Assembly (NCBI RefSeq): GCF_900129285.1 | Contig: NZ_FQUW01000007.1 | Coordinates: 80,765 to 144,764, forward strand | Reading direction: 5' to 3' | DNA from: Desulfofundulus australicus DSM 11792 | GTDB taxonomy: Bacteria > Bacillota > Desulfotomaculia > Desulfotomaculales > Desulfovirgulaceae | DNA length: 64,000 bases | Part shown: one piece after another, positions 44,415 to 52,869 of the stretch | Layout: each line of letters starts with the position of its first letter | Numbering within the stretch: position 1 is the stretch's first letter | Made by a program: the position numbers and the translations under genes | The notes under the pieces: generated by a model | Told to the model about the DNA's origin: nothing | The model's database searches: none | What the model saw: only the letters and a program-made list of their open reading frames with translations

Positions 44415-44809
44415 ACGCTTTCGACCGGGCGTTGCTGGAAGCCCGGGCCGGAAATGTAAACCTGATCCGGGTTAGCAGCATCCTGCCGCCCGGTGCTGAA
44501 TACGTGGAAGAACTGGCTCTGCCGCCGGGAGCACTGGTACCTGTGGCCTATGGTGCCACCACCTCCTCCACCCCCGGAGACATAATTGCCGCTGCCGTAG
44601 CCGTGGGCATACCCGCGGAAGGCTTTGGTGTGATTATGGAATATTCCGGACACACTTCCCGCCTGGAAGCGGAAAGGATCATCCGGCAAATGGTGGAGGA
44701 ATCTTTTGCCATACGCGGATTGGAGTTAAAAAAATACATGGTTAAATCCGTAGAACATCAGGTTATTAAAAATGGGGCTGTTTTTGCGGGAATACTGTTG
44801 TGGTATTAA
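44351..44809 (+). CDS. Pyruvoyl-dependent arginine decarboxylase
   Basis: A 152-residue proenzyme that cleaves itself at the serine pair in RVSSILPPG (about residues 42-43) to make the pyruvoyl group, then turns arginine into agmatine. LPTPTKFTLVAGAGEGYTPL, GATTSSTPGD, GFGVIMEYSGH and FAGILLWY match the family along its whole length. The TTG start has GGAGGGG 6 nt upstream inside the preceding gene, so the two are probably translationally coupled. Confidence 0.95.
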   Translation: MLPTPTKFTLVAGAGEGYTPLNAFDRALLEARAGNVNLIRVSSILPPGAEYVEELALPPGALVPVAYGATTSSTPGDIIAAAVAVGIPAEGFGVIMEYSGHTSRLEAERIIRQMVEESFAIRGLELKKYMVKSVEHQVIKNGAVFAGILLWY

Positions 44810-44826
44810 AAGTTGAAACTCCATTT

Positions 44827-44859
44827 AAAGCCGGGTTATAACAAAAACCGGCTTTTTAT
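44827..44859 (+). terminator. Terminator of the cwlD-arginine decarboxylase run
   Basis: AAAGCCGG (44827-44834) pairs with CCGGCTTT (44848-44855), followed by TTATTTT on the plus strand. Confidence 0.88.
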
Positions 44860-44950
44860 TTTGAGCGGAACGTCTCTATTGAACATTTGCCATGGTTAGA
44901 ATAAAATAATGCCGGTAAAAGACCCGAGTTTTTAAAAGGATGATGGCAAA

Positions 44951-45523
44951 ATGCGTATTGTTGTGGGGATAACCGGCGCTTCAGGAGCCATTTATGGTAT
45001 AACCCTGCTGGAACAATTAAAGTTTCTGGGAATTGAGACCCATCTCATTTTGAGCCCCTGGGCGGCAAAAACCATTGCCCTGGAAACCCGGTGGACGCCG
45101 GAAGAGGTCATGGCCCTGGCCAGCCACTCTTACACGGCCAGCGACCTGTCTGCTCCGTTAGCCAGCGGGTCTTTCCTGCACCGGGGTATGGTTATAGCCC
45201 CCTGCAGTATGAAAACCCTGGCCTCCATAGCGTGGGGTTATAGCGACAACCTGATTACCAGGGCCGCCGATGTAACCATAAAAGAAAAGCGCCCCCTGAT
45301 CCTGTTGACCAGGGAAACGCCTTTAAATGCCATCCATCTGGAAAATATGCTCAAGCTGGCCCGCCTCGGAGTTTTCATAATGCCCCCGGTACCTTCCTTT
45401 TACCAGCACCCGCAAACCATAGAAGAGCTGATCCTGCAAACAACCGGCAGGGTGCTGGACCTGCTGGGCATTGAGAACAACCTGGTAAAGAGATGGGGAG
45501 AAATAGATAATCTCATTAGATAA
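44951..45523 (+). CDS. ubiX: UbiX family flavin prenyltransferase
   Basis: A 190-residue UbiX/Pad1-like flavoprotein: VVGITGASGAIYGITLLE binds FMN, and APCSMKTLASIAWGYSDNLITRAADV and RETPLNAIHLENMLKL shape the prenyl site. It prenylates FMN to the cofactor of UbiD decarboxylases. No ubiD is in the window. Its stop is only 2 bp from that of mgtE on the other strand, with no terminator between, so the two transcripts must overlap. Confidence 0.94.
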   Translation: MRIVVGITGASGAIYGITLLEQLKFLGIETHLILSPWAAKTIALETRWTPEEVMALASHSYTASDLSAPLASGSFLHRGMVIAPCSMKTLASIAWGYSDNLITRAADVTIKEKRPLILLTRETPLNAIHLENMLKLARLGVFIMPPVPSFYQHPQTIEELILQTTGRVLDLLGIENNLVKRWGEIDNLIR

Positions 45524-45525
45524 TC

Positions 45526-46878
45526 TCACCTGAGCAGGATAATGGTAGCCAGGGTAAAATATATGGACATGCTGCTCACATCCATCAGAGTGGTAATGAA
45601 GGGCCCCGAAGCCAGCGCTGGATCCACCCCCAGACGGTGGATAATTACCGGTACCAGGCTGCCCAGGATGGTGGATACACCAATGCTCAGGGCCAGCGCC
45701 CCGCCTACCACCAGTCCGAGGGAGGTGGAGTCCTGCCATATAAAGGCAAGGATTCCTACCACCAGACCGCAAACTGCCCCTACCCAGACCCCTACCTGGG
45801 CTTCCTTCCAGATTACCTTCAGGATCTGGCCGGGATCTACTTCCCCGGTTGCAATCCCCCTTACCACCACGGTAAGAGATTGAGTGGCCGCGTTGCCCGT
45901 TCCTCCAGCTATGGCGGTCATAAAAAAAGCCAGAGCCGTTATATGCCCCAGGGTTTCGGAAAAACCCTCGATTACATGACCGGCCACAAGCTCGCCCAGT
46001 AGTAAACCTACCAGCCACGGCAAACGGCGCAGCGCCCTCTTCAGGGGACTGGTGTCGGGGTCTTCACCTTCACTATCTATAGTAGCCGCCATACGCATCA
46101 TGTCTTCCGTAGCTTCCCTTTCAACAACATCCAGTATATCATCTACAGTTACAATGCCAAGCAGTTCCCCCCCGTCGCTGACCACCGGTACGGCCAGGAG
46201 ATCGTATTTTGCCACCAGGCGGGCTACCTCTTCCTGGTCGGTGCTTACATTTACGCTAATCACTTTGCGCCGCATAATGTCCTCGATGAGCATACCGGGG
46301 TCAGCCAGAATCAGTTCTCTTAAGGAAAGTACTCCCACCAGGTGATTCTCATTGTCCACCACATAGACATAATATATTGTTTCGGCCTCGGGCGCGTGTT
46401 CCCGCAGTACTTCGATGGCCTGCCCGGCAGTAATATTCTTCTGTACGGCCACGTATTCCGTAGTCATAATCCCGCCGGCAGTTTCCCTGCCGTAGGCCAG
46501 CAGGTCCTTGAGGTCCCGGGCCTCCTGCGCCTCCATCAGGCCCAGCAGCCTCTGCCTCAGGTCTCCGGGCAGGTCCCCCAGCAGGTCTGCAGCGTCGTCG
46601 GTAAACATGGCATTGAGAATATCGACTGTGCGCTGTAAACCCAGGCATTCCATGAGAGTGGGCAACTTTTCATGATCCAGTTCAAAAATCACCTGGGCAG
46701 CCCTGTCCGGGTCCAGCACCCGTAAAACCCTAATCTGCTGTCCCAGGCTGGCCTGCGGAAGCACTTCGGCAATATCCGCCGGATGGAAGTCCTGCAAACA
46801 TTGACGCAGTTTGTCGGTTGAACTTTCTTCAAGGCAGGAAAGGATTGCCCGGCGCATTTCTTCCCGTTTTCGGGACAT
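45526..46878 (-). CDS. mgtE: Magnesium transporter MgtE
   Basis: A 450-residue MgtE: N-terminal helical sensor domain (1-125, LQDFHPADIAEVLPQAS), two CBS domains (about 135-255) and five membrane helices (about 280-450) with the pore region GGTGNAATQSLTVVVRG and PVIIHRLGVDPALASGPFITT (split) carrying the conserved Asp. It is a Mg2+-gated channel. ATG 46878 follows GGAGGTG by 5 nt. It is paired with corA upstream; no M-box leader was recognised. Confidence 0.94.
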   Translation of the reverse strand: MSRKREEMRRAILSCLEESSTDKLRQCLQDFHPADIAEVLPQASLGQQIRVLRVLDPDRAAQVIFELDHEKLPTLMECLGLQRTVDILNAMFTDDAADLLGDLPGDLRQRLLGLMEAQEARDLKDLLAYGRETAGGIMTTEYVAVQKNITAGQAIEVLREHAPEAETIYYVYVVDNENHLVGVLSLRELILADPGMLIEDIMRRKVISVNVSTDQEEVARLVAKYDLLAVPVVSDGGELLGIVTVDDILDVVEREATEDMMRMAATIDSEGEDPDTSPLKRALRRLPWLVGLLLGELVAGHVIEGFSETLGHITALAFFMTAIAGGTGNAATQSLTVVVRGIATGEVDPGQILKVIWKEAQVGVWVGAVCGLVVGILAFIWQDSTSLGLVVGGALALSIGVSTILGSLVPVIIHRLGVDPALASGPFITTLMDVSSMSIYFTLATIILLR

Positions 46879-46949
46879 CAAGCCACCTCCTTATCTTTAT
46901 GCTTATTATTCCAAGCAGTACTCCATGGGGATAACAAACGTATAAAAAA

Positions 46950-46975
46950 AGCCCTGCTTGGGAAAAGCCAGGGCT
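46950..46975 (-). terminator. Terminator of corA
   Basis: AGCCCTG (46950-46956) and CAGGGCT (46969-46975) form a stem; on the minus strand TTTTTT follows, about 47 bp after the corA stop. Confidence 0.88.
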
Positions 46976-47021
46976 AAAATTTTAGAAGCAAAGTGACATC
47001 GCCACATCCAAGAAGAAATTT

Positions 47022-47984
47022 CTACAATATGTCCCTTTTCCTGAATACGAATAAGGTTATAATTGATAAAATAACCGATAAGAAAACTATACCCAAGAAT
47101 GCACCCTCTGAATTCTGAAATGGCAGTTCCACATTCATCCCGTACAGGCTGAACAGCATGGTTGGAATCATTAAAATAATAGTTACTGAAGTTAAAAACT
47201 TCACGACCATATTCTGGTTATTGGAAATAATGGAGGCGAAGGCATCCATCGTACTGCTTAGAATGTCGGCATAAACCTCGCTCATTTCAATGGCCTGTTT
47301 ATTTTCAGTGATTACATCTTCCAGCAAATCCTCATCTTCTTCATACATTTTTATAAGGCCCACATTTACCTCCAGAGATTCGGGGTCTTTGGCCAGGTGG
47401 GATTTTAATAACTTTTCCATGACAATCCCATTTGCCCTTAAAGAAGTCGTAAAATAAACCAGACTTTTCTCCAGGCTAAATAATTTAATTAGCTCTTTAT
47501 TTTGTGTTGAACTGTGTAACTTCTGCTGGATTTCCTCACTTCTCTTATCTATCTGCCTTAAGTAACGCAAATAGTGAATGGCCGTCTTGTAAAAAATTTG
47601 TAGCAAAAAACGCGTCTTTTTAAAAGTATAGAAACCTTTAATGCGACAAGAGGAAAATTCACTTATGATAGCCAGGTCTTCCAAACAGATGGTAATAATA
47701 TTGTTTTCCGTAATTATGATTCCCAGGGGAATGGTATCGTAAGTATTATCCCTGATTATAGGTACCCTGATGATTATCAGAACACAACCTTCTTCAACTT
47801 CGATGCGCGAACTCTCCTCTTCATCAAGGGGATATTCTAAAAAATTGACCGGCAGGGCCAGCCGGTGAACAACCTCTTCTATTTCTTCCCTGGTAGGGTT
47901 AACCAGATTAACCCAGCTCCCTTTTTCGCCCAGTTCTTTGCTTTCAACCAGGACTTCACCCACGCTTTTATATATTTTGAGCAT
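47022..47984 (-). CDS. corA: CorA-family divalent cation transporter
   Basis: A 320-residue CorA-like channel. The large cytoplasmic N-terminal domain is followed by two C-terminal helices; the signature appears as YGMNVELPF at the mouth (GMN conserved). It carries Mg2+, or Co2+/Ni2+ in some members. It stands next to mgtE but with its own terminator. Codon and base use are a little more AT-rich than the neighbours. Confidence 0.9.
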   Translation of the reverse strand: MLKIYKSVGEVLVESKELGEKGSWVNLVNPTREEIEEVVHRLALPVNFLEYPLDEEESSRIEVEEGCVLIIIRVPIIRDNTYDTIPLGIIITENNIITICLEDLAIISEFSSCRIKGFYTFKKTRFLLQIFYKTAIHYLRYLRQIDKRSEEIQQKLHSSTQNKELIKLFSLEKSLVYFTTSLRANGIVMEKLLKSHLAKDPESLEVNVGLIKMYEEDEDLLEDVITENKQAIEMSEVYADILSSTMDAFASIISNNQNMVVKFLTSVTIILMIPTMLFSLYGMNVELPFQNSEGAFLGIVFLSVILSIITLFVFRKRDIL

Positions 47985-48399
47985 CTTCCCACCCCTTCCC
48001 TTGAGCTGTCCATACCCAATGAACGCTGCCAGCTGAAAACTTGCCGGTGCTATCTTTTTTTACGCTCACCCAGGGGGGGCCAGGTATATATCTTTTGTTT
48101 TGATCCGACCTGTCCCTGAAAGCAGAAACCTTTTACGCATGTGGCCAGTTAAAATTCAAGCCAATTCTTTTTGTATAAGGGGTAACAACAGATCCTCCCC
48201 GGAACAGGTACCGGAGCCAGCCCCCACCCGCTTATACCTGCATCTTTGCCTGCCTGGGTCGCCGTCCACAGTACCACCTCCGGGAATTAAGCAAAAATGA
48301 AAAGGGCCTCCACTTGCGTGAGAAAGCCCGATAAACCCTCAAGCTGGCTTTCCAGCCAACACTACTTTATCAGAACCTTTCCTGCACTGTCAAGAAAAA
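47985..48399 (-). other. 415-bp intergenic region between era and corA with a long hairpin
   Basis: No gene is seen. On the minus strand a hairpin at 48173-48237 closes with GTATAAGCGGGT / ACCCCTTATAC and contains an inner stem CTCCGG / CCGGGGAG. Further downstream toward corA are CAGCTGGCAGCG and other GC-rich blocks. The length and stems suggest a structured leader of corA or a small RNA, but I could not match it to M-box, cobalamin, NiCo or 6S patterns by eye. Confidence 0.45.
48304..48329 (-). terminator. Terminator of the era operon
   Basis: On the minus strand GGGC..CTCAC, a GCAA loop and GTGgAG..GCCC pair, followed by TTTTCATTTTT. It ends the long yqfC-to-era transcript. Confidence 0.65.
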
Positions 48400-49305
48400 T
48401 TAATCCCTATTTGCGTAGCCAAAATTCTTCAGGTACAGTTCCTGATTACGCCAGTCTTCCTTAACTTTGACCCACAGGTCAAGGTATATTTTTGATCCCA
48501 GGAGAAGCTCCATTTCTTCCCTGGCCCGCCGTCCTATTTCTTTGAGCATCCGCCCACCCTTGCCGATTAAAATAGCCTTATGTGACTCTTTTTCAGTATA
48601 AATGACCGCCCGCACGTAAACCAGCTGCTCCGAACGCGGTTCCACCTCTTCCACCACCACGGCCACCCCGTGGGGCACCTCCTGGCTGGTCAGGTGCAAA
48701 ATCTTTTCCCGGATCAATTCGGCCATAATAAACTGCTCCGGCCTGTCCGTAATCATATCATCGGGGTAATACTTGGGACCATAGGGCAAATAAGAAACCA
48801 CAAGATCCATCAGGCGCTCCAGGTTTTCCGGTTTAAGGGCGGAAACGGGGATTATTTCAGCAAAATTATATTTCTGCCTGTAAACATCAATTAAAGGGAG
48901 CAGTTCCACCTTGCTCTCCAGCAAATCTATTTTATTGATAACCAGAATTACAGGAGTTTTTACCTCCTGAAGCTGGTTAATTATGTACTCGTCCCCCGGT
49001 CCGGGCAACCGGGGTTCAACCAGGAAAAGTATTACATCCACCTCTTTTAACGTCCCCAGAGCCACCTCCACCATGTATTCACCGAGCTTATGTTTTGGTT
49101 TATGAATTCCCGGTGTATCCAGGAATATAATCTGGGCGTCATCACGGTTGATGATGGAGTGGATCTTGTGACGGGTGGTCTGGGGCTTATCGGACATAAT
49201 GGCCACTTTCCGCCCCACCAGCTGGTTCAACAGGGTGGACTTCCCCACATTGGGGCGACCAATAATGGCAACAAAGCCAGACTTAAATTTCTCCTGTTCC
49301 ACCAT
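48400..49305 (-). CDS. era: GTPase Era
   Basis: A 301-residue Era: G1 GRPNVGKS, G2/G3 TTRHKI and DTPGIHKPKHKLGE, G4 NKIDLLE, and a C-terminal KH domain with ILIGKGGRMLKEIGRRAREE. It binds the 3' end of 16S rRNA during 30S assembly. Last gene of the long operon, following cdd. Confidence 0.97.
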   Translation of the reverse strand: MVEQEKFKSGFVAIIGRPNVGKSTLLNQLVGRKVAIMSDKPQTTRHKIHSIINRDDAQIIFLDTPGIHKPKHKLGEYMVEVALGTLKEVDVILFLVEPRLPGPGDEYIINQLQEVKTPVILVINKIDLLESKVELLPLIDVYRQKYNFAEIIPVSALKPENLERLMDLVVSYLPYGPKYYPDDMITDRPEQFIMAELIREKILHLTSQEVPHGVAVVVEEVEPRSEQLVYVRAVIYTEKESHKAILIGKGGRMLKEIGRRAREEMELLLGSKIYLDLWVKVKEDWRNQELYLKNFGYANRD

Positions 49306-49323
49306 CTTCCTCCTTTCATCATC

Positions 49324-49800
49324 TTACCTGTCCACCGGTTCTGCAACACGCACCGGGCCGGAACCCGGGCCGCCTTCAATTCCCATGTCCTGCTTTTTCA
49401 GCGTAAAACCCAGGGGCAATAATTCGGACAGGTCCTTAACTATATATTCACCATGACGGTTGCACATATAAACCTTTATCTCCCTTCCGAATTCAGCCAG
49501 CACCTGCCGGCAGGCACCGCAGGGGGTGCAGTAATCATCACTGTCGGCTATTACCGCCAGGGCGGCAAATTGTCTTTCCCCGTTGCTTACTGCTTTATAT
49601 ATGGCTACCCGTTCAGCACATACAGTTAAACTGTAAGAAGCGTTTTCAATGTTACACCCGGAATACAACCTTCCTTCCCTTGTCAGTATAGCTGCCCCCA
49701 CCCGGAAGCCGGAATAGGGAGCGTACGCCCGTTCCCGGGAAGCCCGGGCCGTATTTATAAGCTTCTCCACCGGAAACTGCATCACCGGCAAATCAATCAT
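49324..49800 (-). CDS. cdd: Cytidine deaminase
   Basis: A 158-residue Cdd. The zinc/proton site is CNIENASYSLTVCAERVA (first Cys-Ala-Glu) with CTPCGACRQVLAEF for the two other zinc cysteines. It deaminates cytidine and deoxycytidine for salvage. Its ATG shares one base with the dgkA stop (TGATG). The C-terminal extension (about 25 residues after LPLGF) is a little longer than usual. Confidence 0.95.
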   Translation of the reverse strand: MIDLPVMQFPVEKLINTARASRERAYAPYSGFRVGAAILTREGRLYSGCNIENASYSLTVCAERVAIYKAVSNGERQFAALAVIADSDDYCTPCGACRQVLAEFGREIKVYMCNRHGEYIVKDLSELLPLGFTLKKQDMGIEGGPGSGPVRVAEPVDR

Positions 49801-50192
49801 CAATCATCACCCCCCAGGCTTTGCAGCAGGCGAATAAAGACCAGCAGGTAAGGGTAAAACACCACCAGCCCCACAATCAGCGAGTTCAAAGCAGCCAGAA
49901 GCACCGCCCCGGCAGCAACATCCTTGGCTATTTTGGCCAGGGGATGATACCTGCCGGTACAGAGATCTACCACCCTTTCCAGGGCCGTATTAAACATCTC
50001 AGCCATCATCACCAGGGTTATGGCCAGGAGAACCAGAAGAAAATCCCGCCCCTCAATCCTGAGCCACAGGGCGGCAACCACCACCACCAGAGCTGCAAGG
50101 AGGTGAAAGCGCATGTTTGGCTGCGTGCGCAGGGCATAGGCCAGACCGGCCAGGGCATAACCGAAACTTTTTCTGAAGCTGCCCTTAACCAT
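49800..50192 (-). CDS. dgkA: Diacylglycerol/undecaprenol kinase
   Basis: A 130-residue small membrane kinase with three helices; ALRTQPNMRFHLLAA and the catalytic EMFNTALERVVDLCTG...AKDVAAGAVL run are those of DgkA. In Gram-positive bacteria this type prefers undecaprenol and feeds the lipid carrier pool for wall synthesis. Confidence 0.94.
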   Translation of the reverse strand: MVKGSFRKSFGYALAGLAYALRTQPNMRFHLLAALVVVVAALWLRIEGRDFLLVLLAITLVMMAEMFNTALERVVDLCTGRYHPLAKIAKDVAAGAVLLAALNSLIVGLVVFYPYLLVFIRLLQSLGGDD

Positions 50193-50246
50193 TAAAAGGT
50201 CACATCCCTTTATAATCAGTTTTATACAACCCCTCGGAAGTTTTGA

Positions 50247-50705
50247 TTACCTGCCCAAACCCATCCTGGCCATTATGGTCTCCTCTTTTCCCCGCATGGC
50301 CCGCCGCTGCTCTTCCGTCTGGTGATCATAACCAAGAAGATGCAGAACACCGTGGACTATCAGAAAAGCCACTTCACGCTCAAAGCTGTGCCCGTATTCT
50401 TCACTCTGGCGACGGGCCATTTCCAGGGAGATGACCACATCACCCAGCAGGATCTCTTCCCCTGCTGCGGGCATGGGCTCCCCTTCCTGCAGGGCAAAGG
50501 ACAGCACGTCTGTCGGCCTGTCCACCCCACGGTATTCACGGTTCAAGCGGTGGATATAGTCGTCATCCACAAAAACCAGGCTTACTTCTGCATCCGGGTG
50601 GCCCCCCGCCAGAAAAAGGGCCTCTCCGGCTGCCCTTTTCGCCAGGTCAACAAGCTGATCATCCACCGGCACTTTTTCTTGCAAGTTGTTTACGAGAACC
50701 GGCAC
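50247..50705 (-). CDS. ybeY: Endoribonuclease YbeY
   Basis: A 152-residue metalloprotein with the zinc motif HGVLHLLGYDH and the RPTDVLSFAL strand. It acts in rRNA maturation and ribosome quality control. The GTG start lies 47 bp inside the end of pgpH, with AGGAG about 11 nt upstream, so it is coupled to pgpH. Confidence 0.95.
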   Translation of the reverse strand: MPVLVNNLQEKVPVDDQLVDLAKRAAGEALFLAGGHPDAEVSLVFVDDDYIHRLNREYRGVDRPTDVLSFALQEGEPMPAAGEEILLGDVVISLEMARRQSEEYGHSFEREVAFLIVHGVLHLLGYDHQTEEQRRAMRGKEETIMARMGLGR

Positions 50706-52845
50706 CTCTATTTCTTCTCCTTTCCATTTCCTTGTTCAATTCGGGATATTCTATGCGGCTGTGGAATATACCACCCAGAACCTGTAAAAAAGCCTCCACA
50801 ATCTTTTCCAGATCCTTAAAAGTAAGGTCACATTCATCAAGCTGGCCGTCCATGAGCTTATCCTTAACTATTTTACGCACCATTCCCTCAATGCGGCCGG
50901 GAGTACGATTTTGCAGTGAACGAACCGCTGCTTCCACTGAATCGGCCAGCATAACAATGGCCGCCTCTTTTGTCTGAGGTTTGGGCCCATCATAACGGTA
51001 TTCATCCTCATCAACGTTTTCCGGGTGCCCGTTTTCCAGGGCCTTATGATAAAAGTAGGAACAGAGCCCGCTTCCGTGATGCTGTTCGATGATATCTATA
51101 ATTGCCTGGGGCAACCTGTACTCCCGGGCCATTTCCACCCCATCTTTAACGTGGGAGGTTAAAATCAGGGTGCTCAGTGAAGGGGCTATTTTATCGTGCG
51201 GATTTTCACCGTTCAACTGGTTTTCAATAAAAAAGTACGGCCGCTTGATCTTGCCTATATCATGATAATAGGCACCCACCCTGGCCAGGAGGGTTTCCCC
51301 TCCCACTGCCCCGGCAGCAGCTTCTGCCAGGTTGGCCACGATAATACTGTGATGGTAGGTCCCCGGCGCTTCCGTCAGCAGGCGGCGCAGCAGGGGATGG
51401 CCGGGATCAGACAACTCAAGAAGATGAATTGCCGAGGTTATCCCAAAAGCACTCTCCAGGTAAGGGAGGGCACCTATGGTCAATATGGAAGACAGGATAC
51501 CATTAATCAAACCAAAACCTATTCCGGAAGTGATCAGGAGCCCCCAGGGCGTATTATCCAGAAGGCCCATAATTAAGATAACAACAATATTGGCAATACT
51601 GGTATAGACTCCGGCCCGCACCAGATCGCCCCGTTGTTTGAGTTTGCTGACGCTGTAAACCCCAACGAAGCCGCCAACAAGGGCCACCACGCCAAAATGA
51701 ACCTGCCCATCGATCATCAGGGTCACCAGGAAACTCATTATGGCCACCACCAGCATGGCCAGGCGCGCATCAAGCAAGATGGCAATAAGCATCCCGGCAG
51801 CAGCAATAGGGGTCATATATCCCACGAGATTGCCCAGTTCCGGCCAGTAAGGAATACTGATGGCGGTAATAGCCTTGCCCACGGCCAGCACCACTACAAT
51901 AACAATACCCAGCAGGTACAGATGACCGGCATGTTCATAAATTTGGCGGTTCTGCTGGTAAAGATAGAGCAACACCACCACCATCAGCAGGGCTACCAGC
52001 AGGGCACTGCCCAGCAATATTCGCCAGGGAACCCCGGTCTGGGTGAGACCCAGAGCTTCCAGCTTGGCCAGGTGTTCCCTGGTAACCACATCACCCGGCC
52101 GGATGATAATCTCGTCTTTCCTGATGGTTACCATCTGAGGCGGTACCGTGGCCATGGCCGCTTCTTTTAGAAGGCGGGTTTTCTCCGCATTGAAGAAACT
52201 GTTCGGGCGCAGGTAATAGCGGATTAAGCCCTGGGCCAGTTCCCGGTAGGGTTTGCTCAACCCCCAGCGGTTCACCAGCCCGGCCAGGTTCGTTTTTACA
52301 CTCTCCAATTCATCAGGTGTGATACCATCCCCGCCATCCAGCGACTGGGCCACCAGGGCGTTCACACTCCGCTCCACCTGATCCAGATTCAAGGGAGCAC
52401 TCCTGGCCAGAGTTACCAGGGTCTCCTGCGATAATGGGAAAGGCAGAACCTCCCGCAGGCGGTTGACCCGCTCTTCTTCACTGGAACTGGAATCACTCTG
52501 GATCTGGCGAATTTCTTGAATTACAATGGAAACATCACGCTGGACTGCTGCACTTACCATCGGGTCCCGGTCGTACTGATCCCGTACAGCAGCTGCTGCC
52601 TGGCGGCGCATTTGTTCAGTTTTAACCTTGTCTTCAAAAACAATACTGCGGGGGGCCTTAATCTCTACCGGAGAAACCTGCCCTTCCCGCAAATTAACTC
52701 TCTGGGGGACAAACTCAACGGAAATAAGAACAGTAATGAGTAAAAAAAAGATGACTGCAGCTGCACTCCGGCGCACTCTGCGCTGCCCCATAAGAGGAGC
52801 CAGGCGCCTGATAAATTGTTTTCCCATTCTGGTCAGAGGGAGCAT
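50659..52845 (-). CDS. pgpH: 7TMR-HD phosphodiesterase PgpH (c-di-AMP hydrolase)
   Basis: A 728-residue membrane protein: one N-terminal helix (about 25-45), an extracytoplasmic 7TMR-HDED domain (about 50-275), seven membrane helices (about 280-470) and a cytosolic HD domain with RRLLTEAPGTYHHSIIVANLAE, YYHDIGK and HHGSGLCSYFY. Homologues cleave cyclic di-AMP. The ATG at 52845 has GGGGTGA 5 nt upstream; the frame's GTG three codons earlier overlaps that site. Confidence 0.95.
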   Translation of the reverse strand: MLPLTRMGKQFIRRLAPLMGQRRVRRSAAAVIFFLLITVLISVEFVPQRVNLREGQVSPVEIKAPRSIVFEDKVKTEQMRRQAAAAVRDQYDRDPMVSAAVQRDVSIVIQEIRQIQSDSSSSEEERVNRLREVLPFPLSQETLVTLARSAPLNLDQVERSVNALVAQSLDGGDGITPDELESVKTNLAGLVNRWGLSKPYRELAQGLIRYYLRPNSFFNAEKTRLLKEAAMATVPPQMVTIRKDEIIIRPGDVVTREHLAKLEALGLTQTGVPWRILLGSALLVALLMVVVLLYLYQQNRQIYEHAGHLYLLGIVIVVVLAVGKAITAISIPYWPELGNLVGYMTPIAAAGMLIAILLDARLAMLVVAIMSFLVTLMIDGQVHFGVVALVGGFVGVYSVSKLKQRGDLVRAGVYTSIANIVVILIMGLLDNTPWGLLITSGIGFGLINGILSSILTIGALPYLESAFGITSAIHLLELSDPGHPLLRRLLTEAPGTYHHSIIVANLAEAAAGAVGGETLLARVGAYYHDIGKIKRPYFFIENQLNGENPHDKIAPSLSTLILTSHVKDGVEMAREYRLPQAIIDIIEQHHGSGLCSYFYHKALENGHPENVDEDEYRYDGPKPQTKEAAIVMLADSVEAAVRSLQNRTPGRIEGMVRKIVKDKLMDGQLDECDLTFKDLEKIVEAFLQVLGGIFHSRIEYPELNKEMERRRNRGAGSRKQLARKSAGG

Positions 52846-52869
52846 TAAATTCACCCCTGCCTCACCGTC

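Noticed and set aside
46879..48399. M-box magnesium riboswitch for mgtE or corA
   Set aside because: The gap before mgtE is short and holds the corA terminator; the corA leader does not show the M-box conserved blocks.
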